This document shows, piece after piece, positions 32,717 to 40,548 of a stretch of DNA of 64,000 nt. A program made the position numbers and the translations under genes. This DNA is from Hymenobacter wooponensis (GTDB taxonomy: Bacteria; Bacteroidota; Bacteroidia; Cytophagales; Hymenobacteraceae). Location: assembly GCF_004745865.1 (NCBI RefSeq), contig NZ_SRKZ01000002.1, positions 682,001-746,000 on the forward strand, in the 5' to 3' direction. A model generated the notes under the pieces. The model ran no database searches. It saw only the letters and a list, made by a program, of their open reading frames with translations, and had not been told where the DNA came from. How positions within the stretch are numbered: the stretch's first letter is position 1; every line of letters begins with the position of its first letter.

Positions 32717-33122
32717 GGCCCAGCAGGCGCGGCAGGCAGCACGTCTGGCCGGCGTGCGCGAGGAGCTGCGGGCGGCCTTCGGGTGGGCCCTGGATGCTTG
32801 GCAGGCGCAGCCGGAGCTGGCCCGCCTGGGGCGGCCCATTGTGACGGAGGGCTACCGGAGCGCGGCGGAGCAGGAGCGGCTGTACGCGCAGGGCCGCACG
32901 GCGCCGGGCCCCATCGTGACTTACAAGCGCGGCGGAGAGTCGAAGCACAACCTGGTACCGGCGCGGGCCCTGGACGTGGCCTTTCTGCTGGCCGGCGGGC
33001 AGGTGAGCTGGTCGGCGGAGCTGCTGCGGCGGTTCGCGCAGCTGATGAAGGCGGCGGGTCCGGCGGTGCGCTGGGGCGGGGACTGGCCAGGGTGGAAGGA
33101 CCGGCCGCATTTTGAGGTTTAA
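32700..33122 (+). CDS. M15-family peptidoglycan peptidase, endolysin-like
   Basis: A 140-residue peptidase of the M15 family (VanX/phage L-alanyl-D-glutamate peptidase type). The zinc ligands are visible: His83 in SKHNLVPARALDVAF, Asp92 in the same stretch, and His137 in the final DRPHFEV. GYRSAAEQERLYAQGR is the conserved substrate-side helix. There is no signal peptide, so it needs a holin or cell lysis to reach the wall. It starts with GTG (32700; a second GTG follows). A degenerate copy of its 3' end is found 6.5 kb downstream (39591-39715). Confidence 0.9.
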   Translation: MVTLTKAQQARQAARLAGVREELRAAFGWALDAWQAQPELARLGRPIVTEGYRSAAEQERLYAQGRTAPGPIVTYKRGGESKHNLVPARALDVAFLLAGGQVSWSAELLRRFAQLMKAAGPAVRWGGDWPGWKDRPHFEV

Positions 33123-33150
33123 GGCAAACTGTGCAAGAGGTACTTGGACT

Positions 33151-33186
33151 AAAAAGGCCACTCCGATGTCGGAGCGGCCTTTTTTT
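33151..33186. terminator. Terminator after the endolysin-like gene
   Basis: AAAAAGGCC(a)CTCCGA / TCGGAG(c)GGCCTTTTT, a strong stem with A and T runs. It lies between the convergent endolysin gene and the helicase gene ending at 33211, so it serves both. Confidence 0.88.
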
Positions 33187-33210
33187 GGGTTAAGCCGATG
33201 TGTGGTCTTA

Positions 33211-35115
33211 TCATCCAGCAGCTTTGCTATTGGAAGTAGTGGCTGGACGAGTCTTTTTTAACGGTTCCAAGCGGGTAATGCGGTGACAGGAGTTGAGAAA
33301 GTCACGGAAACAGTCTACCCATTGCTGTAGCTCAGGCACATCGAAGCGGGCGCGGGTGAGGCGGGAGCTACCGACAATGATACGCTTGACGCGGGCGCGG
33401 GTAATTGCCACATTGAGGCGGTTAGGCATAAAGTAAAAGCTGGCTCGCTGCAAAGCAGAATCAAAGCGGCCGGACGTGAGTGACAGTATTATCACGTCAC
33501 GTTCCTGGCCCTGCATTCGCTCCACGGTATCGATGGTGACCTGAGCTAACTCTTCGGGCGAGCGGTCAGGGCAACGTTTGTAGAGGCGGCGGCGGATGGC
33601 ACGCCCCTGAGCACGATAGGGAATAACAACAGCTATTTCGTTGGCAGAGACGCCGCTAGCCAGCAGTTCAGACACCAGTTCGGCAACATAGTGGGCTTCG
33701 CTGCGCTCATATGTTTTGGAGTTGCTGTGGCGCAGATCTACGAAAACGCTGGGTTGGGCGGGGTCAAGAATATCAGCGTACTGTGTGGGTGTCGAGGGTA
33801 TGTGAAGGGTGCGGGTAGCAGCGGACTCGTGGGAAGTAAAGTCGTTTTCGTAGAAGTAAGACGATGCAAATTCAGCTAGGCTCGCATTGAGTCGGTAAGT
33901 GACGTTCAGGCGAGTGCCGGGTGCGCGGGTAAACAAGTGCTCGAATACGGAGCGGTGCAGGGCTGGGTCGGAATGGGACGCCGTAATAATGGGCGGCATT
34001 TGCTGGTGGTCACCAATGAAAATGTATTTGCGACCGGCAAGCATGGCGGCGGCGGCTTGCAGCAGCGTTAACTGGCTGGCCTCGTCGGCTATTACCACAT
34101 CAAATTTTGTTCCTCCTAAGCGCCGGGTATAGAGAGCAAAACAGGTAGCACCGACGATAAAGCCGTTCCCGTCCACAGCTTCAAGCGCTGGCCCATTTTC
34201 ATGGTTAGCAACTTCCCCTAAACCGTCGGCGTCGGCCTGCTTACCGACTTTGAGTAGGTGTGGGTAGCTGGTTACTTCATGAATCTTGCGCAGGGCATTG
34301 TTTATGCCGCGGTGGTTAGATGACGTAATAAGCACGCGCAAACCTTGCCGGGCGAAGGCTGTGGCGAGATGTGCCAAGACCCACGTTTTACCTGTGCCGG
34401 GTGGCCCCTGAATCAGGTAATAGTTACGGGCGGCGTAAGCGTTGATAAATGCCTCGCGCTGCCGGGCGTTGAAACCTAACGTAGCAGATAAAGCCTCGGC
34501 TTGGGTGAGGCGGTCAGCGTCGAAGGCCGGTAGCTGATGGTCAATGAGCACATCATTAATAGCATCGGGCTGGCTCGCCAGAAGTTGGTCGAGAGCTTTA
34601 TGCAATATCCACCGTAAGTCAGGCTGATGAGCATCCAAGACCCAGCCGTCAGAGAGGCCGCGGGCACGAGGATTTTTGCCAAACTCGGCTTCCAGCGTTA
34701 GCCGTTGGCCGGCGTCTTGCATGAGCACTAATGGGTAAGATTCACGCTCATTGAATGGGTCCCCGCGGTGCAAGAGGACATAGGAGCCTGCCCTGAAATT
34801 TGACCTATTGACGGGTGCTTCTATAGTGACAGTAGTCGAGAGCGACGCATAGGAACGAAAGTTGTTGAGAATCTTTTCCTCGCTCGGCTCAATGCCCGCG
34901 TTAGTAAGCCGCTGGCGAATGCTCTCGCGTGTTTCCTCACTTGGTACGGTGCCCGGAATCCTCACATTAGCAATGGCGCTGCCTTTGCGCACCCGCGCCG
35001 CCAGCGGCAGCGCCCAGGTCTGGCGTATTTCACGCTGCTGGGCCTCGTGCTCGGCATCATGGAACCGGCGAAGCTGTTCAACCAAGTCTATAAGCGGGGA
35101 ATTGGAGGCTGGCAT
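33211..35115 (-). CDS. SF1 helicase (UPF1/DNA2-like), defence-module ATPase
   Basis: A 634-residue superfamily-1 helicase with Walker A GPPGTGKT (237-244), Walker B VVIADEASQ, motif III GDHQQMPPI, motif IV-like VTYRLN, motif V VERMQGQERDVIILS, and motif VI LNVAITRARVKRIIVG. An N-terminal beta-barrel-like region (about 40-170) precedes the motor. It resembles UPF1/DNA2-type helicases that act with nucleases. It is encoded 20 bases after the membrane double-nuclease gene in the same direction, so the two likely form one unit. The base composition is lower in GC than the phage-like genes around it. Confidence 0.9.
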   Translation of the reverse strand: MPASNSPLIDLVEQLRRFHDAEHEAQQREIRQTWALPLAARVRKGSAIANVRIPGTVPSEETRESIRQRLTNAGIEPSEEKILNNFRSYASLSTTVTIEAPVNRSNFRAGSYVLLHRGDPFNERESYPLVLMQDAGQRLTLEAEFGKNPRARGLSDGWVLDAHQPDLRWILHKALDQLLASQPDAINDVLIDHQLPAFDADRLTQAEALSATLGFNARQREAFINAYAARNYYLIQGPPGTGKTWVLAHLATAFARQGLRVLITSSNHRGINNALRKIHEVTSYPHLLKVGKQADADGLGEVANHENGPALEAVDGNGFIVGATCFALYTRRLGGTKFDVVIADEASQLTLLQAAAAMLAGRKYIFIGDHQQMPPIITASHSDPALHRSVFEHLFTRAPGTRLNVTYRLNASLAEFASSYFYENDFTSHESAATRTLHIPSTPTQYADILDPAQPSVFVDLRHSNSKTYERSEAHYVAELVSELLASGVSANEIAVVIPYRAQGRAIRRRLYKRCPDRSPEELAQVTIDTVERMQGQERDVIILSLTSGRFDSALQRASFYFMPNRLNVAITRARVKRIIVGSSRLTRARFDVPELQQWVDCFRDFLNSCHRITRLEPLKKTRPATTSNSKAAG

Positions 35116-35135
35116 AGCGAAGCAGGATTACAGCT

Positions 35136-37064
35136 TTATCGTTTGGCTCGCACAACATCGAGCATACGGGCAACATGGGCAGGGCGCTCGGGCACGGGTA
35201 CGAGGTGGTAGCGGTCATAGTCAGGATGTAGCACTACCAAGTGCATATCACGGACGCGGCAGCCGTAATTGGTTTCAAGCAGCCACTTATACATATTCTG
35301 TTGCAGGGTATAGTGGCTGAACGAGCAGTCGGGCAGGTCGCCAAGCGGCCCCTCGGCAGTCTGGTAGCGGTTTAGCTGCACCTGGCCGGCAGCATCTACC
35401 ACTTTATGGCTGCGCTTCCAGTCATAGATAGAAACGGTTCCGTCGGTATTGCGGGCCACAAAATCGAGAGTACCCGCCAGCATCAATTCCTCACTGTACA
35501 CCTGCCATTCAGTGCGGTGAGGTACGAGGTGGGAAAAAGCTCTGTGAAAGCTCAGGAAATGAGCAAACTCAGAGCCGGTAGCGGGGGTACCCTGATTGTA
35601 AAAATCTTCGATCTGCTGATGCAGAGCGGTGCCGGCACGCGACGAGGCAGCAGCTTTGTCAGCCCATTCCTGGGCCACCTCTTCGGGTGTGCAGCCGCGT
35701 TGAGCCGCTTTATAGGCTGACCAATATTCAGTGTCAAACTCTGGGAAAAAGCGGCTTACCAAAGTACTGACAGCTACTGCGGGCTGTCCGTTGATGTAAT
35801 ACTGGTGGGCGTCAGCATCGAAGCTTAAGGCGCTACGGCGTGGGTCAGGATTAGCTTTCTGCAGCGTACCAGGCTTGGGCGGCGGAGGCAGAGGGGTTGC
35901 TTGAGCTACCAGTTTTTCAATCTCCGCCTCAATGGGTAGAGGCTCGGCGGCGGGGCCGACACCACTGCTTTCATATCTACCGAAGTCAATGATTCCCAAG
36001 TACTGCTCACGGTAGCGGGCTTTAGCCCACTTCTGCGCCTGCACCACATCCCAGACCGCCACGCCTGCGGGCGTACCGACAGATAACAGGGTTTCAGGAA
36101 TCTGGTAGGTAGGGTCGAGCCGGGCAATGAGGTGGGCAATAACGGCACAACAGGCTTCCGGCTGCTGATGAACCTGAATTTCGGCAAAGCGCAGCACGAC
36201 CCACCCGCGGCTCGTAAAAAAGTTGTCGCGGCTGTCGTCGTCACCCTGGCAATGGGTGGGCAGGCGGTTGGCCCCGTCATAAGGCTCGTCAATCTCGACA
36301 TTGAGAAAGAGGTTGAGGCCGTTGCGCTCGTGTAGCAGAGCTACATCCGGCTCGTAGGGACGGGAAGCGTTGGCGGTGGGCAGATGGTGGTTGTCAAGCA
36401 CCCGAACCGGGCCGGACTTAGGAAAGAAGCGGCGCAAATGCTCAACAAAAGCTGCTTCGCAGTAGCCGCGGTTGGCCGAGCGACCAGCGCGGGGAAACTT
36501 GACAGGTACGCGCTTGCCAGCGGCTGGCCAGCGCAGATAAGGGTAGCGGCTATTGCTGCGGGCGGGTAGCGGCTCGTAGCCAATGTATTTAATTTCGCCA
36601 GGCACCGGTACCTGCTCGGCAGCCGGGCGCTGAGGCGCAGGCCGGGGCGTAGCCGGTGGTGGAGTGGGCCGGACAGGCTCTGCCCGTCGAGCTGGGGGCT
36701 CAGCAGCAGAAGTTAGAGGCGGAGTGGCGGGGATTGGTTTAGAATGAGCAGGCGGCGGTGGAGCAGCGGCCGTTGGCTGACTCTGGGTGACCGGAACTGG
36801 CTTTGGCGTGAGCGTTGACGAAGCAACCCTCGGAATTGCAGGCGCAGGCTGAGACCTATTCTGAAGAGGTGGAGTACTTGGGGAAGGCGGAATGGGAAGT
36901 GACGGAGGCGGCAGCGTGTGGTGCTGGGTCGACTTGGGCCGGAAAATCCAGTAAGCCAGCAGCACGAGCGTAGAAACGATTAGAATGGCTAATACTACCG
37001 GGAAGCCCGAAGTAGATTGCGCTGGAGGATAGGCGCCAAGGGTATCTATTTGTGCGAAAAGCAA
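35136..37064 (-). CDS. Membrane-anchored protein with two nuclease-like domains
   Basis: A 642-residue protein. A membrane helix (about 21-41, FPVVLAILIVSTLVLLAYWIF) is followed by a long Pro/Ala/Ser-rich linker (about 45-160). A first nuclease-like domain (about 180-340) has PDVALLHERNGLNLFLNVEIDEPYDG and RDNFFTSRGWVVLRFAE, a DUF559/Vsr-type arrangement. The C-terminus (about 420-642) is a RecB/Cas4-like PD-(D/E)XK domain: SRAGTALHQQIEDFYNQG, LAGTLDFVARNTDG, SIYDWKRS, and LQQNMYKWLLETNYG. It should face the cytoplasm, tethered to the inner membrane, and partners with the SF1 helicase gene 20 bases downstream. I know of no named defence family with this exact architecture. Confidence 0.8.
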   Translation of the reverse strand: MLFAQIDTLGAYPPAQSTSGFPVVLAILIVSTLVLLAYWIFRPKSTQHHTLPPPSLPIPPSPSTPPLQNRSQPAPAIPRVASSTLTPKPVPVTQSQPTAAAPPPPAHSKPIPATPPLTSAAEPPARRAEPVRPTPPPATPRPAPQRPAAEQVPVPGEIKYIGYEPLPARSNSRYPYLRWPAAGKRVPVKFPRAGRSANRGYCEAAFVEHLRRFFPKSGPVRVLDNHHLPTANASRPYEPDVALLHERNGLNLFLNVEIDEPYDGANRLPTHCQGDDDSRDNFFTSRGWVVLRFAEIQVHQQPEACCAVIAHLIARLDPTYQIPETLLSVGTPAGVAVWDVVQAQKWAKARYREQYLGIIDFGRYESSGVGPAAEPLPIEAEIEKLVAQATPLPPPPKPGTLQKANPDPRRSALSFDADAHQYYINGQPAVAVSTLVSRFFPEFDTEYWSAYKAAQRGCTPEEVAQEWADKAAASSRAGTALHQQIEDFYNQGTPATGSEFAHFLSFHRAFSHLVPHRTEWQVYSEELMLAGTLDFVARNTDGTVSIYDWKRSHKVVDAAGQVQLNRYQTAEGPLGDLPDCSFSHYTLQQNMYKWLLETNYGCRVRDMHLVVLHPDYDRYHLVPVPERPAHVARMLDVVRAKR

Positions 37065-37187
37065 AGCATTAGGGTGTGAAGGCTGAATATATGGGCAATT
37101 TACACGGATGCCATTACCCTTTAGACCTTGGGCAGCTTAGTTGCGAGCTATTGTCGAACTTCGCTTACCTATACACGACGTTTTGCT

Positions 37188-37496
37188 ATGCATGCCACGC
37201 TTTATCTGCCCCACCGGAATCCGCAGCCTGTTTTCGCCGAAGGGCTGAGCCTGCCCGATCCAGCTACCGGGTTTGCGGCGTTACCCGAGCAGGTGCCGAT
37301 GCTCATGGGCTGCGCCCGCAACTTGGTGGATGTGCTAGTCAGCGGGCCGGGGTATGTGGCTTACTCGGTGTTCGACTGCGAGGAGCCAATAAATGAGTCT
37401 GCAATGGCAGCAGTAGCTAAGGTGTCGGGGGTGGAATCTGACTCAGGCGACGAGGACGCGGTTTTGTGCGGGCCGGTGCTGATTATAACGTGTTAG
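37188..37496 (+). CDS. Hypothetical protein, unknown
   Basis: A 102-residue protein from the ATG at 37188 (MHATLYLPHRNPQPVF). An earlier ATG at 37128 would add 20 residues of no clear value. It is acidic towards the C-terminus (VESDSGDEDAVLCGPVLIITC) and has no membrane segment or recognised motif. It is divergent from the membrane nuclease and 24 bases before the 563-residue gene, so it may be the first of two co-transcribed genes. Confidence 0.55.
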   Translation: MHATLYLPHRNPQPVFAEGLSLPDPATGFAALPEQVPMLMGCARNLVDVLVSGPGYVAYSVFDCEEPINESAMAAVAKVSGVESDSGDEDAVLCGPVLIITC

Positions 37497-37520
37497 CAAT
37501 AGCAAAATCCCGCCAACTGT

Positions 37521-39212
37521 ATGAGTTCACAAAGAGAAAGATTGGATTTTCTGCGTGAGGAGATTGAGGCAGAAATGGCCGCTGTGGGTAGACATATCAG
37601 GGCTAACCCGCCTTTCGTGGCATTGCTGGGACTAATTAGAAGTTTGGACGTTCAGTACATTATATCCCAACACGATGCGGAGATTAGTCCGTCAATAGCA
37701 AGCTTATACAAATTCGGATGGCAGCCGCTTTTCAAGGAGGCATACGGGCTCTTTGACATGGAGCCTCAGCCTATGCTTTTCCCCTCCTACAAGGAGCTTA
37801 TAGAGAACGGGCAGATGCTCCTGGGTGCGTCAGGCCGAGTTGGTCTATGTCAGCAGCTATTGGATTACGTGCATTACGGCATGGTGAAAATTGCTGAAAT
37901 CACCGGCCGCGAAGCGCAGCTTGAGCCCAACCACAAATACTATGGTGTCGAACGTTTCGAGAGGGAGTATAGGCGCCTTGTCGTTACAAACTTATTTGAG
38001 CAAGTCATCAAGGCTCGGGAGAAAGAGCGGCCGTCATCGTTTGAAAGTATACAGCCGCTGCTACGCCAGACCGTCCAACTGCCGTACCCCCAGTTTATGG
38101 CCTATGATGCGCCAGAAGAAGTTTTTGACTATTTCCAAAAGCAAGGCCAATACCATCTCTTGCGGTTGCAGGAGCATGAGAATTTTGGGCCAGAAGACGT
38201 ATTTGGTGGCCTGCCCTATCGAATTTACGTTGATGCAGTTGAACACCTGATGGGCGTTGCACTAATGCACACGCACTACGCGCTTGCCGCGATTGAAAAA
38301 CAGCCACAGGTGCTGCTGGCTAATCTGCTGCCCTATCTGCGGCCTGACTGCTCTTTCGTTGAGGCGCTTGTTAAAGACCTTGATGTCACTGAGAAACAGG
38401 CCAGCCAGATTCTGAGTTGTCTGACAATAGACAAAACCAATTACGAAGGCTACACCAGTTTCACAGCAGCAGCGCCGCCGCCGTTTGTTCGGATGTCTGA
38501 CGGGTTTCTGCTCAGGTCGGTTGTGGGTTGCTGTGACAACCCGTTTCAACTGCTCAACTACGAGTTAAAGCGTCGTTTTGAGAAAGACTATTTCCGGTCT
38601 GTAAATAATAGGGAGGATAGATTTCGCAGCGACCTGTTTAAGCTTTTCCCACAAGAGCATATTATTAAGCTTGATAGGGAGGTGCGGATTACCACTCCGC
38701 TTGGCGCAACGGATATAGACGCTGTTATGTATGACAGAAAAACCTGTACCCTTGCGCTCATTCAGCTAAAATGGCCTGACGCTTACGGTGACTCTATGCG
38801 GCGACGTGCGAGCGTTGTGGCGAATTATTACAGCAAGGCTAACGAATGGGTAGAGAAAGTATATGCCTGGGCAACAAGGTTGAAGACAGAGGAAATTTTT
38901 AGCGCTCTTCAACTTCAGCTTACACGTGAGGAGCGTAGGAGCTACAAAGGGTTTTACTTAATGGTGCTGAACCGGCACACGGCGCATTTCACGAGTGGCG
39001 AACCGAGTGAGAAAGCAGCTTGGGGCTCGTGGATGCAACTTGTGGCTACACTTGCAACGGGCTTAAAGTATAAGCCTAATGATCCACTTGGAGCCGCGTA
39101 CTCGTGCCTGCGATATTTTGACCCGAAGCGCCGGACGGATAGGGGCGACGTGCCCGACTCTCACCCTTTTGAAATAAAAATTGGCGACTCTACGGTGAGC
39201 ATGAATTTTTAA
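37521..39212 (+). CDS. Large protein with a C-terminal nuclease-like motif, unknown
   Basis: A 563-residue protein. The N-terminal 350 residues are helical with no recognised domain. Around residues 370-420 is RSDLFKLFPQEHIIKLDREVRI, then TDIDAVMYDRKTCTLALIQLKW: a D...(Q/E)xK pattern on two strands like the PD-(D/E)XK or NERD cores of restriction-type enzymes, although the usual Glu is Gln. The C-terminal part has SYKGFYLMVLNRHTAHF. Composition is more AT-rich than the element's phage-like genes. Its stop overlaps the pseudogene's stop by 4 bases. It is likely a defence or nuclease cargo gene, unrecognised otherwise. Confidence 0.65.
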   Translation: MSSQRERLDFLREEIEAEMAAVGRHIRANPPFVALLGLIRSLDVQYIISQHDAEISPSIASLYKFGWQPLFKEAYGLFDMEPQPMLFPSYKELIENGQMLLGASGRVGLCQQLLDYVHYGMVKIAEITGREAQLEPNHKYYGVERFEREYRRLVVTNLFEQVIKAREKERPSSFESIQPLLRQTVQLPYPQFMAYDAPEEVFDYFQKQGQYHLLRLQEHENFGPEDVFGGLPYRIYVDAVEHLMGVALMHTHYALAAIEKQPQVLLANLLPYLRPDCSFVEALVKDLDVTEKQASQILSCLTIDKTNYEGYTSFTAAAPPPFVRMSDGFLLRSVVGCCDNPFQLLNYELKRRFEKDYFRSVNNREDRFRSDLFKLFPQEHIIKLDREVRITTPLGATDIDAVMYDRKTCTLALIQLKWPDAYGDSMRRRASVVANYYSKANEWVEKVYAWATRLKTEEIFSALQLQLTREERRSYKGFYLMVLNRHTAHFTSGEPSEKAAWGSWMQLVATLATGLKYKPNDPLGAAYSCLRYFDPKRRTDRGDVPDSHPFEIKIGDSTVSMNF

Positions 39213-39600
39213 GGATGAGCAAAGCCACTACGGCGTTCAAACGACTGCTGGAACTGCGCGAAGCTGTGGGCGACGAAGGCCAAGCCACCAGCGGCTTTTA
39301 GTTCATCGAGAAACTGCTTCTGCTCGGGGCGCAGCTGCTCGCGGCCGGCTTTGACTTCGACGCCGATAAACACGCCGTCGCACTTGCAGAAGCCAATGAT
39401 GTCGGGGACGTGGGGGCGGTCCTAGGGGATGGAGCGGTAGCTACCGGTTTTCTGTTTAAAGATGCCGCTGGTGTTCTGGCGCCATACGGCGAAGCCCTGC
39501 AGCGTGAGGTAGGCCAAGATGGCACCGGTGGTTTCGCCGACTGTGGATGGGGACAGTTCGAGCGGGGGCCGCTGGTGGTGAGTTAGAAAATGTGCTGGCC
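39209..39600 (-). pseudogene. VRR-NUC domain gene, disrupted by an in-frame stop
   Basis: On the minus strand one frame reads STVGETTGAILAYLTLQGF, then VWRQNTSGIFKQKTGSYRSIP, a TAG stop at 39424-39422, and on in the same frame DRPHVPDIIGFCKCDGVFIGVEVKAGREQLRPEQKQFLDELKAAGG, ending TAA at 39209. That is a VRR-NUC nuclease domain (PDIIG, EVKAG) as found on phages and islands. The single nonsense codon lies just before the catalytic motif. No good start codon is seen upstream of about 39600, where the frame runs into the decayed endolysin remnant. It is best treated as a dead gene. Confidence 0.8.
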
Positions 39601-39715
39601 GGAGGTGGACGCGGGCAGGCTATGGGCGGAGCCGGTGGGCCGCAGTTAATAAAGGCGGCGAGTCCGGCGGCGCTCTGGGCCGAGGGGGAAGCACCGGCCG
39701 CATTTTAAGGTGTAG
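39591..39715 (+). pseudogene. Degenerate copy of the 3' end of the M15 endolysin gene
   Basis: The stretch matches the end of the endolysin gene (about 32988-33122). For example GCAGTTAATAAAGGCGGCGA here corresponds to GCAGCTGATGAAGGCGGCGG there, and both end with ACCGGCCGCATTTT. Over the best 38 bases there are 6 mismatches, and there are small deletions elsewhere. No open frame remains. It lies on the far side of the 33.1-39.6 kb cargo. Confidence 0.78.
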
Positions 39716-39720
39716 CTATT

Positions 39721-39752
39721 CGGGGCCCTTACTTGTGCAAGTGCGGGCCCCG
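39721..39752. terminator. Hairpin after the endolysin remnant
   Basis: Stem CGGGGCCC (39721-39728) / GGGCCCCG (39745-39752) with an inner ACTT/AAGT stem. No T run follows, so efficiency is uncertain. Confidence 0.5.
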
Positions 39753-39784
39753 ATGCTATTTGCCGCCTCACTTACGCCGGTCTA

Positions 39785-40498
39785 ATGCTTCATGCTATAA
39801 GAAACAACAAGGCAGGCCGCAACTTTCAGGACGCCGTGAACTGGCGGTCGTTGTTCGGCGCGTCGGAGGATTCTCTTACTTCCTCGGTATTCGGGCACTT
39901 GTTCTACCTGCCCGCAAGCCTGTTGTGGGAGGTGTTGTGCAAAGGGGCCTACAACCTGGAATTACCTTGCCAGTCCCCGCCAGAAATTATCAGCTATGAG
40001 TTCTGGCCAAGATGGGATGCTACGCACACTGCCAACACGTACAGCGTGGAGCCCGACGTTTTTGTTCGCACATCGGAATTTGATCTGATAATTGAGGCAA
40101 AGCGTCACGACTACGGGCAGCAAAACCCTAAGCAGTGGCGTGACCAAGTACAGGCGTACCTCAATGAGTATGGCTGTGAGAAAAACGTGTTGCTGCTGGC
40201 CGTTGGGGGTATTGACCACGGCGATGAACAGCCAACACGTTTGACCTTCCCAGGTCGCACGATATTAGTGTACAAATGCCGGTGGCGCACTCTGCTGGGG
40301 GCTCTGCGCACTGCCCAGCAGCAGCTACCGCCTGATACACCACACCTCATTCACTTGCTCAAGGACCTGATAGCCGCTTTCGGCCTGCACGGTTACGCCA
40401 CCAACGACTGGCTGGCGACTATGCCTGGCAGTGAGTTGACAAGGCTCAGGCAGGGCAACGGACTGCAGACGTTGCTGAGCAAATCCTCCCAATTCTAA
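39785..40498 (+). CDS. PD-(D/E)XK nuclease-like protein
   Basis: A 237-residue protein with a clear nuclease core: YSVEPDVFVRTSEFDLIIEAKRHDY (Asp91, Glu104, Lys106), then the helical KQWRDQVQAYLNEYG and the strand NVLLLAVGGI. An upstream Glu in the first helix region completes the pattern. It resembles small restriction-like nucleases and has no known name here. It precedes the 213-residue gene by 50 bases in the same direction, probably as a two-gene unit. The ATG at 39785 is the first of the frame. Confidence 0.72.
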   Translation: MLHAIRNNKAGRNFQDAVNWRSLFGASEDSLTSSVFGHLFYLPASLLWEVLCKGAYNLELPCQSPPEIISYEFWPRWDATHTANTYSVEPDVFVRTSEFDLIIEAKRHDYGQQNPKQWRDQVQAYLNEYGCEKNVLLLAVGGIDHGDEQPTRLTFPGRTILVYKCRWRTLLGALRTAQQQLPPDTPHLIHLLKDLIAAFGLHGYATNDWLATMPGSELTRLRQGNGLQTLLSKSSQF

Positions 40499-40548
40499 TT
40501 ACATACCCCCGGCCCTGCGCGTGCAGTGCCAACTGATACCCGCATTTT

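Noticed and set aside
31757..32839. Several long overlapping frames (31764-32213 plus, 31757-32047 minus, 32081-32839 minus)
   Set aside because: All are Arg/Pro/Gly-rich translations of GC-rich DNA with no motif and mutually overlapping; the minus frame also overlaps the better-supported holin and endolysin genes.
39733..39999. 88-residue plus-strand frame overlapping the start of the 237-residue nuclease gene
   Set aside because: It starts within the hairpin at 39721-39752 and its product lacks motifs, while the overlapping frame has a good nuclease core.
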